A model generated the notes under the pieces. The model worked only from the letters and a program-made list of their open reading frames with translations. It did not search any database and had not been told where the DNA came from. A DNA stretch of 64,000 nucleotides from 2-02-FULL-55-14 sp964473365 (GTDB taxonomy: Bacteria > Bacteroidota > Ignavibacteria > UBA10030): positions 1-64,000 of the forward strand of contig CAYYOV010000008.1 of assembly GCA_964473365.1 (NCBI GenBank), in the 5' to 3' direction. Positions 15,592 to 24,634 of the stretch are shown here, one piece after another. Positions within the stretch are counted from its first letter, which is position 1, and every line of letters begins with the position of its first letter. The translations under genes and the position numbers were made by a program.

Positions 15592-16535
15592 TGGTGAAGG
15601 CCTCATTCCGGCTCGGCGACGTGGAATTCGCGAATAGGGTATTTGTCGCCTCGGGCACATTCGGGTACGGCGATGAAGTTCTCGATCTGTGCGATCCGAA
15701 CCGCCTGGGCGGGGTGATTACAAAATCCCTCTCCTGGAAGCCTCGCGACGGCAATCCTCCTCGGCGGGTCGTCGAAACACCATCCGGCATGCTGAACTCC
15801 ATTGGATTGGCCAACATTGGAGTGCACGATTTCATAGAGACCCGCCTGCCCCGTCTACGTCAGCTTCGCACTCGTGTCATCGCCAATATCGCAGCGAGCT
15901 CGGTGGACGAATATGCGCAGGTGTTAGCCCTGCTCGAAGCCCAGGCGGGCATCGATGCCTTCGAGATCAACGTCTCGTGCCCCAACGTGAAAGAAGGCGG
16001 GCTGAATTTTGGTACAAACGTCGAACGCACCCGCGAGATCACACGCCGCCTCCGGTCGCTGACAAAGCGGCCGCTGATCGTGAAGTTGACGCCGAACGTG
16101 ACGCACATCTCCGAGTTCGCCCGCGCCGTGCAGGAAGAGGGCGGAGATGCCGTGTCGCTCATCAATACGCTCGTCGGCATGGCGGTCGACATCCACACGG
16201 GCCGACCGAAACTGTCGACCGTGACTGGTGGTCTTTCTGGCCCGGCGATCAAACCCGTGGCCTTGGCCAAGGTCTATGAAGTGGCCAAAGCCGTCACGAT
16301 CCCCATCATCGGGATCGGAGGGATCATGTCGGCGGAGGATGCTGTGGAATTCCTGATGGTCGGGGCCACGGCCGTGCAGGTTGGAACGCTGAACTTCATC
16401 GATCCCGCGGCAAGCGGTCGCATCGCCGAGGGTCTTGCCTCGTTCGCAGAGGCTTGCGGCCTGTCCGATGTGGGGCAGCTTGTTGGATCACTCAAGGCTG
16501 ACCTCTCCGCTTCCATCCTCCAATCGTGGCTGTGA
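15591..16535 (+). CDS. pyrD: Dihydroorotate dehydrogenase, class 1B catalytic subunit
   Basis: This 314-residue TIM barrel has FMN-binding and catalytic motifs FVASGTFGYG, INVSCPN (active-site Cys), VKLTPN, SLINTLVGMAVD and IGIGGIMSAEDAVEF. ATG 15591 overlaps the pyrK stop; a longer in-frame extension overlaps pyrK heavily and is rejected. It oxidises dihydroorotate to orotate in pyrimidine synthesis and passes electrons to PyrK. Confidence 0.97.
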   Translation: MVKASFRLGDVEFANRVFVASGTFGYGDEVLDLCDPNRLGGVITKSLSWKPRDGNPPRRVVETPSGMLNSIGLANIGVHDFIETRLPRLRQLRTRVIANIAASSVDEYAQVLALLEAQAGIDAFEINVSCPNVKEGGLNFGTNVERTREITRRLRSLTKRPLIVKLTPNVTHISEFARAVQEEGGDAVSLINTLVGMAVDIHTGRPKLSTVTGGLSGPAIKPVALAKVYEVAKAVTIPIIGIGGIMSAEDAVEFLMVGATAVQVGTLNFIDPAASGRIAEGLASFAEACGLSDVGQLVGSLKADLSASILQSWL

Positions 16536-17854
16536 CACGACGCGCCAGACCAACGAGTTACCCGCAGTCCATTCGCGAGCTGTACGCGCTGCAATCGTTC
16601 GGGATCAAGCTCGGCCTCCGCAACATTCGAGGGCTCCTGCGTTCGATCGGCGATCCGCACCGCCGCATCCGCGTCATCCACATCGCCGGCACGAACGGTA
16701 AAGGCTCGACTGCTGCACTGATCGCGGCGGTTCTGACGGAGGCCGGATATCGGACCGGGCTCTATACATCGCCGCACCTGGTTGATTTTCGTGAACGGAT
16801 GCGCATCGATGGACGTGAGATCAGCTCGGAGCGGGTCGTGGCCTGGACACGACGGCTCTTGCCCGAGGTCTGGCGAAGGCGGTCGACGTTCTTCGAAGCT
16901 GTAACCGCCATGGCATTCGGATGGTTCGAAGAGGAGGGCGTCGATGTCGCGGTCATAGAGACTGGGCTCGGCGGGCGGCTTGATGCGACCAATGTCGTCA
17001 CGCCGATCCTGAGCGTCATCACGAGCATCGGGCTCGAACACACGGCGCATCTCGGTCCGACCATCAGCCACATCGCTGCTGAGAAAGCTGGGATCATCAA
17101 ACCGGGTGTTCCGTGTGTCCTGGGCGTCAGGGCCGGTACCGCGAGCAAGGTCATCCGGCGTCGGGCACGATCGGTCGGAGCGAACGTGGTTGACGCGACC
17201 CAGTTTTCGGTTCGTCTCCACGAAGCTTCCGTAGAAGGCTCCCGAGTATCGCTCCCCGATGCCACACGGGGCCGTCGAGACGTCATGGTCGGACTTCCTG
17301 GGTCGTTCCAGGTCCAGAATGTGTCAACAGCGGTTGCTTCCATCGAAACGCTCCGCCAGCAGGGCCTTCCCGTTTCGGAAGGATCCATTGAACGTGGGTT
17401 CCGCGATGTCGCACGACTGACCGGATTCCGCGGTCGCCTCACCTGCGTGCGTGCGCATCCTCGGGTGATTATCGATGTCGCCCACAACCCGCCTGCGATG
17501 CGTTCGCTCGCCAGCGCACTTCGCGCATTGCGGATCCTTCCGACGCGGACAGTGCTTGGAATTGCGTCCGATAAGGCCCTCGCGTCCGTCGTGAAGGCCA
17601 TAGGCCCTGTGACGGGAAGGGTGGTGGCCGTAGCGGCCAGAACGAGCCGGGCCAGGCCGGCGGACGATATTGCCCGGGCCTGCCAAAAGGCTGGGCTCCC
17701 GGTGGAGACATCCCGATCGGTGGCCGAAGGGATCAGGAAGGCCGTGCGAACGGCTGGGAGGAGGGGGACCGTGCTCATCACGGGGTCGCATTTTGTGGTC
17801 GGCGAGGCGCTGGCCTACCTCGAACGTCGTCGATACTTGACAATCACTCAATAA
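16526..17854 (+). CDS. folC: Dihydrofolate/folylpolyglutamate synthase FolC
   Basis: This 442-residue Mur-ligase-type enzyme has the P-loop HIAGTNGKGST, YTSPHL, ETGLGGRLDATN, SIGLEHTAHLG, EKAGIIKPG and the C-terminal DVAHNPPAM. It adds glutamates to (dihydro)folate. GTG 16526 overlaps pyrD by 10 bases; GTG 16532 is an alternative. Together with folE upstream it completes a pterin/folate-flavoured operon. The rho -35 element lies inside its last codons. Confidence 0.95.
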   Translation: MAVTRRARPTSYPQSIRELYALQSFGIKLGLRNIRGLLRSIGDPHRRIRVIHIAGTNGKGSTAALIAAVLTEAGYRTGLYTSPHLVDFRERMRIDGREISSERVVAWTRRLLPEVWRRRSTFFEAVTAMAFGWFEEEGVDVAVIETGLGGRLDATNVVTPILSVITSIGLEHTAHLGPTISHIAAEKAGIIKPGVPCVLGVRAGTASKVIRRRARSVGANVVDATQFSVRLHEASVEGSRVSLPDATRGRRDVMVGLPGSFQVQNVSTAVASIETLRQQGLPVSEGSIERGFRDVARLTGFRGRLTCVRAHPRVIIDVAHNPPAMRSLASALRALRILPTRTVLGIASDKALASVVKAIGPVTGRVVAVAARTSRARPADDIARACQKAGLPVETSRSVAEGIRKAVRTAGRRGTVLITGSHFVVGEALAYLERRRYLTITQ

Positions 17855-17865
17855 TGGTCTATACT
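17837..17865 (+). promoter_or_regulatory. Strong sigma-70-type promoter of rho
   Basis: -35 TTGACA (17837-17842), 17 bp, -10 TATACT (17860-17865): full consensus -35 and near-consensus -10. The -35 lies inside the folC 3' end. It predicts an rho leader of about 165 bases. Confidence 0.88.
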
Positions 17866-17871
17866 GCTTCC

Positions 17872-18038
17872 GGTTCTAAGCTCCGTCCGGAGCAGTTTTC
17901 CCAACCTGTCGAACCCCCTCGACCGACACCTTTTTCCCAACCTGAATTTCATTCCCGGATGCGGTCCTGAATGGCACCGCGGTCCGCGCCGTTTCCGCGT
18001 CCGATCATCGTCCGCCTCACATTCGAAGGATTCCCTCC
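17872..18038 (+). promoter_or_regulatory. C-rich rho leader, possible Rho-utilisation region
   Basis: The untranslated leader is pyrimidine- and C-rich with few stable stems. It contains a 13-base direct repeat TTTTCCCAACCTG at 17896-17908 and 17932-17944, with CCCCCTC between. C-rich, G-poor tracts are what Rho binds, and rho is known to be autoregulated by attenuation in its leader in other bacteria; that mechanism here is inference. Confidence 0.5.
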
Positions 18039-19292
18039 ATGCCGATGGACATCACCGAACTCAAGTCCAAAAAGATCGCGGAACTCAACATCATCGCGAA
18101 GGACTTGAATATCGCCGGGTACAGCGACCTGCGCAAACAGGAACTGATCTTTAAGATCCTGGAGGCCCAAAGCCAGAAGGATGGCGTCGGGTTTAGCAAG
18201 GGGGTGCTGGAAGTCCTGCCCGACGGCTACGGATTCCTTCGCTCTGTGAGCTACAACTATCTCCCGTCCCCGGACGATATCTACGTCTCGCCGTCGCAGA
18301 TCAAGAAGTTCATGCTCCGCACGGGCGATACGGTCACCGGACAGGTGCGTCCGCCGAAGGAAGGGGAGCGGTTCTTCGCGCTCCTCAGAGTAGAGGCGGT
18401 CAACGATGATCATCCGGACCAGATCCGCGACCGCGTGCTCTTCGACAACCTCACGCCGCTCTACGCCAACGCCCGCGTCAAGCTGGAGACGATCCCGGGA
18501 GAGTATGCGATGCGCGTGCTCGACCTCCTCGCGCCCATCGGGAAGGGGCAGCGTGGTATGATCGTTTCGCCACCCAAAGCTGGAAAGACCATTCTGCTCC
18601 AAAAGATCGCCAACAGCATCGCACGGAATCACCCCGAAGTGAAGCTCATCGTCCTCCTGATCGATGAGCGTCCCGAAGAGGTGACCGACATGGAGCGCTC
18701 CGTGAGCGCCGAAGTGATCAGCTCGACGTTCGATGAACCACCCGAGCGTCACGTCCAGGTGGCCGACATGGTGCTCGAAAAGGCCAAGCGGCTTGTCGAA
18801 GCGAAGAAGGACGTCGTCGTCCTTCTGGACAGTATCACCCGTCTCGCGCGCGCCCACAATACCGTCATCCCGCACTCCGGCAAGATCCTGTCGGGCGGCG
18901 TCGATGCGAACGCGCTTCATCGTCCCAAGCGGTTCTTCGGCGCGGCCCGAAATATCGAGGAGGGGGGCAGTCTGACGATCATCGCGACGGCGCTCGTGGA
19001 AACGGGGAGCCGGATGGACGAGGTCATCTTCGAAGAGTTCAAGGGAACGGGCAACTCCGAGATCGTACTCGACCGCGCCCTCAGCGACAAGCGCATCTTC
19101 CCGGCCATCAATGTGAACAAGAGTGGCACGCGTAAAGAAGAGCTGCTCATGGAAGAGGACGACCTGAACCGGGTCTGGATCCTCCGGAAGTTCCTGAGCG
19201 ACCTCAGTCCCATCGAGGCGATGGAGCTTATGCTCGACAAGATGCGCGGCACGAAATCGAACAAAGAATTCCTCAAGGTGATGAACAGCTAG
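18039..19292 (+). CDS. rho: Transcription termination factor Rho
   Basis: This 417-residue hexameric RNA helicase has the N-terminal helix bundle (LKSKKIAELNIIAKDLNI), a cold-shock-like RNA-binding domain (GVLEVLPDGYGFLRS), P-loop PPKAGKT, Walker B VIVLLDSITR-like VVVLLDSITRLARAHN and the Q/R-loop region. The length is typical (about 419). It terminates transcription at rut sites. It has its own promoter and stands between folC and the thiolase operon. Confidence 0.98.
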   Translation: MPMDITELKSKKIAELNIIAKDLNIAGYSDLRKQELIFKILEAQSQKDGVGFSKGVLEVLPDGYGFLRSVSYNYLPSPDDIYVSPSQIKKFMLRTGDTVTGQVRPPKEGERFFALLRVEAVNDDHPDQIRDRVLFDNLTPLYANARVKLETIPGEYAMRVLDLLAPIGKGQRGMIVSPPKAGKTILLQKIANSIARNHPEVKLIVLLIDERPEEVTDMERSVSAEVISSTFDEPPERHVQVADMVLEKAKRLVEAKKDVVVLLDSITRLARAHNTVIPHSGKILSGGVDANALHRPKRFFGAARNIEEGGSLTIIATALVETGSRMDEVIFEEFKGTGNSEIVLDRALSDKRIFPAINVNKSGTRKEELLMEEDDLNRVWILRKFLSDLSPIEAMELMLDKMRGTKSNKEFLKVMNS

Positions 19293-19374
19293 AGCAGCGC
19301 AGGTCTGCGATTGTCACGTTCGCACGACCATGCACAATCTTCCCACAGCCTGACCCTTACTCGAGAGATCGATC

Positions 19375-20553
19375 ATGCATGAAGCCGTCATCGTCAGCGC
19401 GTGCCGCACGCCGATCGGTTCGTTCGGCGGTGCGTTGGCCGCCCTCACGGCGCCAAAACTGGGCGCCATCGTGATCAAAGAAGCCGTACGACGTGCTGGA
19501 CTCCAACCCGGAGATGTGAGTGAAGTGATCATGGGCAACGTGCTGACCGCGGGTGAAGGCCAGGCCCCGGCCCGGCAGGCTGCGCTCGCTGCAGGTCTTC
19601 CGGAGTCTGTTGAATGCATGACGATCAACAAGGTGTGCGGGTCCGGCCTGAAGGCCGTGATGCTGGCGGCGCAGTCGATCCAACTCGGCCACGCGACGAC
19701 GATCGTTGCCGGCGGGATGGAGAGCATGTCGAACGTCCCCTATCTTCTCGAAAAGGCCCGGAACGGATATCGCATGGGTCACGGACAGGTGACCGACGCG
19801 ATGGTGAAAGATGGACTGTGGGATGTGTACAACGACTACCACATGGGGAATGCGGCGGAGTTGTGTGCGAAAGAATGCCAGATCCCTCGTGAGGCCCAGG
19901 ACGCATTCGCGATCGAGAGCTATCGACGGGCGCAGGCGGCCTGGAAGGAGGGACGCTTTTCGGAAGAGGTCGTCCCCGTGACGATCGAGGGCAAGAAGGG
20001 GCCGGAGACTGTCGCGCAGGACGAGGATCCGTTCAAGACGAACTTCGAAAAGATTCCGACGCTCAAGCCGGCGTTTGTGAAGGACGGCACGGTCACGGCG
20101 GCGAATTCCTCGAAGATCAACGATGGCGCGGCAGCCCTCGTCGTGATGTCGGCCGAGGAAGCCAATCGTCGGGGACTGAAACCTCTCGCGAGGATCGGAG
20201 CGTACGCATCGTTCGCAAAGAAGCCCGAATGGTTCACGACCGCTCCGGCCGATGTGATCGCCAAGGTGCTTGGGCGCGCGTCGATGACGGTGGACCAGAT
20301 CGATTTGTTTGAAGTGAACGAAGCTTTTGCTGTCGTGGCACTGGCCGTGAATCAAGCGGCGAAACTCGACCCTGCGAAGGTCAACGTGAACGGCGGCGCG
20401 GTGGCGCTCGGCCATCCCATCGGAGCGAGCGGATCCCGCATCCTTGTGACCCTTCTCTCGGCCATGCAGCAACGGAACGTTCGCACCGGAATGGCTGCGA
20501 TCTGTATCGGCGGAGGAGAAGCTTCAGGCCTCATTGTGGAACGGAGCGTTTGA
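19375..20553 (+). CDS. atoB: Acetyl-CoA C-acetyltransferase (thiolase)
   Basis: This 392-residue thiolase has nucleophile Cys88 (NKVCGSGLK), GGMESMSNVPY, HHis motif GHPIGASG and second catalytic Cys in ICIGGGEASG. The length is standard. It condenses or cleaves acetyl-CoA/acetoacetyl-CoA. 3-Hydroxyacyl-CoA dehydrogenase follows 22 bases later and acyl-CoA dehydrogenase next, so it belongs to a short-chain acyl-CoA (butyryl-type) oxidation or synthesis operon. Confidence 0.95.
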   Translation: MHEAVIVSACRTPIGSFGGALAALTAPKLGAIVIKEAVRRAGLQPGDVSEVIMGNVLTAGEGQAPARQAALAAGLPESVECMTINKVCGSGLKAVMLAAQSIQLGHATTIVAGGMESMSNVPYLLEKARNGYRMGHGQVTDAMVKDGLWDVYNDYHMGNAAELCAKECQIPREAQDAFAIESYRRAQAAWKEGRFSEEVVPVTIEGKKGPETVAQDEDPFKTNFEKIPTLKPAFVKDGTVTAANSSKINDGAAALVVMSAEEANRRGLKPLARIGAYASFAKKPEWFTTAPADVIAKVLGRASMTVDQIDLFEVNEAFAVVALAVNQAAKLDPAKVNVNGGAVALGHPIGASGSRILVTLLSAMQQRNVRTGMAAICIGGGEASGLIVERSV

Positions 20554-20575
20554 CGTACAATCCTCGGAGAAGAAA

Positions 20576-21436
20576 ATGTCAACTATCTCATCCGTGACAG
20601 TCATCGGAAGCGGCACAATGGGGAATGGCATCGCTCATGTGTTCGCTCAATATGAGTATCAGGTCTCGCTGTGCGACGTCAAGCAGGAATTCCTGGACCG
20701 TGCGCTGGGCACGATCGGCGGCAATCTTGACCGTCAGATCAAGAAGGGAACGGTCACCGAAGAGCAGAAAAAGAGCATCCTAAGCCGGATCGTGCCCACG
20801 ACCGACCTGGCCGCGGCCGTCAAGAATGCCGGGCTCATCGTCGAGGCAGTGACGGAACAGGCGGAAGTGAAGAAGGCACTGTACCGGGACCTGGACCGTC
20901 TGACCGGTCCGGAGGTGATCCTGGCCAGCAATACCTCGTCGATCTCGATCACCGAACTTGCGGCGGTCACGAACCGGCCGGACAAGGTGATCGGGATGCA
21001 CTTCATGAACCCGGTGCCGGTCATGAAACTCGTCGAAGTGATCCGCGGGCTGTCGACTTCCGATTCGACGTATGAGACCATCCGGGAGCTCACGACGAAG
21101 CTGGAGAAGACCCCCGTCGAGGTACGCGACTATCCCGGGTTCGTGTCGAATCGTGTCCTCCTGCCGATGCTCAATGAGGCCATGTATTGCGTCATGGAAG
21201 GCGTCGCAACCCCTGAGGCGATCGATACGGTCATGAAGCTGGGCATGGCCCACCCCATGGGGCCGCTCCAGCTAGCGGACTTTATCGGGCTCGACGTCTG
21301 TCTCTCCATCATGGAGGTCCTGCATGATGGGCTTGGTGACAGCAAGTATCGTCCCTGTCCGTTGCTGAAGAAAATGGTCGCCGCGGGGCACCTCGGCAAA
21401 AAATCCGGCAAAGGTTTCTACGAGTACGGGAAATAG
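20576..21436 (+). CDS. hbd: 3-hydroxybutyryl-CoA dehydrogenase
   Basis: This 286-residue protein has an N-terminal Rossmann motif VIGSGTMGNGIA, the catalytic His in GMHFMNPVPVMKLVE and the C-terminal dimer domain (DYPGFVSNRVL, HPMGPLQLADFIGLD). ATG 20576 gives the typical 280-290 residues. It interconverts 3-hydroxybutyryl-CoA and acetoacetyl-CoA with NAD(P)(H). No crotonase gene is nearby, so the hydratase must be encoded elsewhere. Confidence 0.95.
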   Translation: MSTISSVTVIGSGTMGNGIAHVFAQYEYQVSLCDVKQEFLDRALGTIGGNLDRQIKKGTVTEEQKKSILSRIVPTTDLAAAVKNAGLIVEAVTEQAEVKKALYRDLDRLTGPEVILASNTSSISITELAAVTNRPDKVIGMHFMNPVPVMKLVEVIRGLSTSDSTYETIRELTTKLEKTPVEVRDYPGFVSNRVLLPMLNEAMYCVMEGVATPEAIDTVMKLGMAHPMGPLQLADFIGLDVCLSIMEVLHDGLGDSKYRPCPLLKKMVAAGHLGKKSGKGFYEYGK

Positions 21437-21439
21437 CGC

Positions 21440-22582
21440 ATGGAACAACCGCTGAACGAGACGCACCTGATGATCCGGGACACCGCCCGGAAATTCGCCG
21501 AAGATGTCCTGGCTCCCTCCGCGGACGAACGGGACGAAAAGGAACTGTTCCCCGCCGAAGCGGTCAAACAAATGGGTGAGCTGGGCTTCATGGGAATGAT
21601 GGTTCCCGAGCAGTACGGAGGGGCGGGCCTGGATACGATGTCGTACGTCCTGGCCATGGAGGAGATCTCCAAGGTCGATGCGTCAGCCGGCGTCATCATG
21701 TCGGTCAATAACTCCCTGGTCACGTGGGGATTGGACACGTTCGGGACCGAGGACCAAAAGCAACGGTACCTGATCGACCTTGCCAGCGGAAAGAAGCTCG
21801 GTGCCTTCGCGCTGTCCGAGCCGGAAGCGGGAAGCGACGCGACGAACCAACGGACGGGCGCGACGAAGGACGGGAACGACTACATCCTGAACGGCACGAA
21901 GAATTGGATCACAAACGGTTCGACGGCTGACGTGGTGCTCGTGATGGCCGCGACGGACCGGAGCAAAGGAGCCAAAGGCGTTTCTGCGTTCATCGTCGAG
22001 AAGGGCATGCCGGGTTTCACGGTCGGCAAGAAGGAGCGGAAGTTGGGCATTCGGAGTTCTGACACGGTCACGCTGAACTTCCAGGACGTTCGTATCCCGG
22101 CGGCGAACCGAATCGGCGACGAAGGATTCGGCATCAAGTTCGCGCTCAAGACGCTCGACGGGGGCCGGATCGGCATCGCGTCGCAGGCGTTGGGTATCGC
22201 GCAGGCCTCGCTCGAGGCGTCGATCGCCTACAGTAAAGAACGGAAGGCGTTTGATCAGCCGATCGGCAATCTGCAGGCGATCCAGTTCAAGCTGGCCGAT
22301 ATGGCCACTGACGTGCAGGCGTCACGGTTGCTCGTTTGGGAGGCGGCTCGACTGAAAGATCAGCATGAGCCGTATGGGACAGCGGCGGCAATGGCGAAGC
22401 TGTATGCTTCCCGGACCGCTGTGAAGGCGGCGTTGGAGGCGATCCAGATCCACGGTGGCTACGGATATGTGCGCGAATACAAGGTGGAACGCTATCTCCG
22501 CGACGCCAAGATCACCGAGATCTATGAAGGAACGTCGGAGATCCAGCACATCGTCATCGCGCGTTCATTGCTCAGCTCCTGA
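21440..22582 (+). CDS. Acyl-CoA dehydrogenase, short/medium-chain type
   Basis: This 380-residue flavoprotein has FALSEPEAGSDA (FAD/substrate), GTKNWITNG, the C-terminal QIHGGYGY and EIYEGTSEIQ with catalytic base Glu363. The overall match is to butyryl-CoA dehydrogenase-like members. It starts 3 bases after hbd. It would introduce the alpha-beta double bond in acyl-CoA and pass electrons to ETF. The etf genes are not in the window. Confidence 0.93.
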   Translation: MEQPLNETHLMIRDTARKFAEDVLAPSADERDEKELFPAEAVKQMGELGFMGMMVPEQYGGAGLDTMSYVLAMEEISKVDASAGVIMSVNNSLVTWGLDTFGTEDQKQRYLIDLASGKKLGAFALSEPEAGSDATNQRTGATKDGNDYILNGTKNWITNGSTADVVLVMAATDRSKGAKGVSAFIVEKGMPGFTVGKKERKLGIRSSDTVTLNFQDVRIPAANRIGDEGFGIKFALKTLDGGRIGIASQALGIAQASLEASIAYSKERKAFDQPIGNLQAIQFKLADMATDVQASRLLVWEAARLKDQHEPYGTAAAMAKLYASRTAVKAALEAIQIHGGYGYVREYKVERYLRDAKITEIYEGTSEIQHIVIARSLLSS

Positions 22583-22611
22583 GCGTCGTCCTGGCCTGAA
22601 TAGAAACTCAT

Positions 22612-22640
22612 GAGGCAGCCTTCCGGCTGCCTCGTGTCGT
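22612..22640. terminator. Hairpin between convergent acyl-CoA operon and panD
   Basis: GAGGCAGCC (22612-22620), TTCC loop, GGCTGCCTC (22625-22633): a perfect 9-bp stem, followed on plus by GTGTCGTTCT. It lies between two convergent genes, so it probably acts in both directions; the U tract is weak. Confidence 0.7.
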
Positions 22641-22667
22641 TCTGGGGGGTTGCTGGTTGTTTGGCCA

Positions 22668-23042
22668 TCAGCATCCGTCCACCGTCGAGGAGCTTTCCTC
22701 CGTCAAATACCGCACGAACGCGTTGTTTCGATCGACGAGGACGTTGCGGGGCACGGGGGGGCTGTCGGTCACTTCGAATGCCATGATGATGATCTCATGA
22801 CCTTTCTGAATCAGATGGGCGGCGGCTCCGTTCATCTCAATGGCGCCCGAGCCGCGGGGTCCTTTGATCACATAGGTCTCCAGGCGCTGTCCGTTCGTGT
22901 TGCTCACGACGAGCACCCGCTCGTACTCGGCCAGGTCCGCCTTGTCCATCAATGCTTCGTCGATGGTGATGGAACCGACGTAGTGGAGATCGGCGTCCGT
23001 GACGGTGGCTTTGTGGATCTTCGATCGTAGATAGATGCGCAT
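22668..23042 (-). CDS. panD: Aspartate 1-decarboxylase PanD
   Basis: This 124-residue proenzyme has the self-cleavage site YVGSITID (Gly23-Ser24, pyruvoyl from Ser24), the N-terminal RSKIHKATVTDADL, and TYVIKGPRGSGAIEMNGAAA. It makes beta-alanine for pantothenate and CoA from aspartate. It is a single gene on the minus strand, convergent with the acyl-CoA operon and divergent from lemA. Confidence 0.97.
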   Translation of the reverse strand: MRIYLRSKIHKATVTDADLHYVGSITIDEALMDKADLAEYERVLVVSNTNGQRLETYVIKGPRGSGAIEMNGAAAHLIQKGHEIIIMAFEVTDSPPVPRNVLVDRNNAFVRYLTEESSSTVDGC

Positions 23043-23112
23043 GCAAGCTCCTCCACATCAACGTACGGAGGGATGTCCGAAGCTTCAAACGACACAACGG
23101 CCGGAACGTCAT

Positions 23113-23173
23113 TTGTTTTTCGGGCGAGCGTTTGGTACCATCAATGATATTTCCCCCGATTGGCGGGGGTTTT
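23113..23173 (+). promoter_or_regulatory. lemA promoter followed by a leader hairpin
   Basis: -35 TTGTTT (23113-23118), 17 bp, -10 TACCAT (23136-23141, preceded by TGG). Eleven bases later comes CCCCCG ATTGG CGGGGG (23153-23169) plus TTTTG. The hairpin looks like a terminator but sits at the 5' end of the transcript; see findings. Confidence 0.55.
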
Positions 23174-23207
23174 GCGTCGCGTGAACATCATGGAAGGAGC
23201 CGGAAAC

Positions 23208-23813
23208 GTGAGTCGTCCATTGGCCATTACATTGGCGGTCCTCAGCGTGCTTGTTCTCATTGGCATCGGCTTCGCGGCCTGGGGCATCTCTGTCTACAAC
23301 GGGCTTATCACGGCCGAAGAATCCGTCCGAGGTTCCTGGGCACAGGTCGAGAACCAGTACCAGCGCCGGTACGACCTCATCCCCAATCTGGTCGAAACGG
23401 TCAAGGGATTTGCAAAGCAGGAGCGGGAGGTGCTTGAGAACGTTACGGCTGCACGTTCCCGCGTCGGACAGATGACCGTGACCCCCGAGGTCTTGCGTGA
23501 TCCGCAGGCGTTTTCACGTTTTCAGCAGGCTCAGGATGGACTCTCGCAAGCCCTGTCACGCTTGCTCGTCATCACCGAGAACTATCCGACGCTGAAATCC
23601 GACCAGAACTTTCTCTCGCTGCAATCTCAGCTTGAAGGAACCGAGAATCGGATCGCCGTCGAGCGACGGCGGTACACTGACGTGGTGCAGGACTACAATA
23701 TCCGGTTGCGTCGATTTCCGGCGTCCATCATCGCCGGGATCGGTGGGTTTGCGCCGATGGCGTATTTCGACGCTACACCGGCCGCTGAACAGGCACCCCA
23801 GGTGAAATTCTGA
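23208..23813 (+). CDS. lemA: LemA family membrane protein
   Basis: This 201-residue protein has one N-terminal helix (ITLAVLSVLVLIGIGFAAWG) and a coiled LemA domain (WAQVENQYQRRYDLIPNLVE, LLVITENYPTLKSDQNFLSL, GTENRIAVERRRYTDVVQDYN). GTG 23208 was chosen because AAGGAG lies 8 bases upstream; the ATG 18 bases earlier overlaps that site. LemA proteins are envelope proteins of unclear function, very often beside TPM-domain proteins, as here (TGATG overlap). Confidence 0.93.
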   Translation: MSRPLAITLAVLSVLVLIGIGFAAWGISVYNGLITAEESVRGSWAQVENQYQRRYDLIPNLVETVKGFAKQEREVLENVTAARSRVGQMTVTPEVLRDPQAFSRFQQAQDGLSQALSRLLVITENYPTLKSDQNFLSLQSQLEGTENRIAVERRRYTDVVQDYNIRLRRFPASIIAGIGGFAPMAYFDATPAAEQAPQVKF

Positions 23814-24568
23814 TGCGTTCCATCGCTGTCATTCTGTTGTTCCTGCACATCTCCGCTGCTGCCATCGCTCAGTCAGGTGCGCTGCCTCGCATTGACCAGC
23901 GCGTCAACGACTACACCAATACGCTCTCGTATGCCGAGTGGCGGTCGCTGGAGAGCGAGTTGAAGTCCTTCGAAGACACCACGTCGAATCAGGTGGTCAT
24001 TCTGATGGTGGAAACGGCGGGGGAGTTGGGAATGGAAGGCCTCGCCGTGCGCGTGTTCGAAGAAGCCCGGCTGGGACAGAAAGACAAGAACAACGGTGTC
24101 CTCATCCTCGTGGCGCTGAACGACCGGGCCGTTCGCATCGAGGTGGGGTATGGCCTTGAGGGTGTCCTCACGGACGCGCTTTCCCGACAGATCATTGAAC
24201 GCGAGATCCTTCCGCGTTTCCGCCAGGGTCAGTACTACGGAGGTCTCGTCGCGGCCGTCTATTCGATCTCCGGTGCGGTCGCTGGAGAATACACGGTGGA
24301 CCGGCGCGGCCAGGATGCGCCGATCTTCGGTTCGGGTCTTCTGATTGCTGCACTGTTGTTCATGCTCTTCGTGGTACGGCCTCTGCTACGCTCGCGCCGG
24401 CGCCTCGTCATGACCTCGAACGGTCACCAGTACTACGGTGGATGGGGATGGCCGGGTTCGTTCGGCGGAGGTGGGGGCTCGATCGGCGGTGGGTTTGGAG
24501 GAGGCTTTGGAGGGTTCAGCGGTGGCGGAGGGCTCTCGGGTGGCGGCGGCGCGACGGGACGCTGGTGA
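23813..24568 (+). CDS. TPM-domain membrane protein with Gly-rich tail
   Basis: This 251-residue protein has a signal peptide ending near IAQSGALP, an extracytoplasmic TPM domain (VNDYTNTLSYAEWRSLE, NNGVLILVALNDRAVRIEVG, GLEGVLTDALSRQIIE), one transmembrane helix (LLIAALLFMLFVV) and a Gly/Ser-rich cytoplasmic tail with FGGGFGGFSGGGG repeats. The YgcG-type arrangement next to LemA is standard. TPM domains have been linked to envelope maintenance and to phosphatase activity in one plant homologue; the role here is unknown. Confidence 0.9.
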   Translation: MRSIAVILLFLHISAAAIAQSGALPRIDQRVNDYTNTLSYAEWRSLESELKSFEDTTSNQVVILMVETAGELGMEGLAVRVFEEARLGQKDKNNGVLILVALNDRAVRIEVGYGLEGVLTDALSRQIIEREILPRFRQGQYYGGLVAAVYSISGAVAGEYTVDRRGQDAPIFGSGLLIAALLFMLFVVRPLLRSRRRLVMTSNGHQYYGGWGWPGSFGGGGGSIGGGFGGGFGGFSGGGGLSGGGGATGRW

Positions 24569-24634
24569 ACGAAATTGCGATCGAGGCACGGCATGAAGTC
24601 TGGTTCTCAGTATATCGAATGACAGAGTGAGTCG

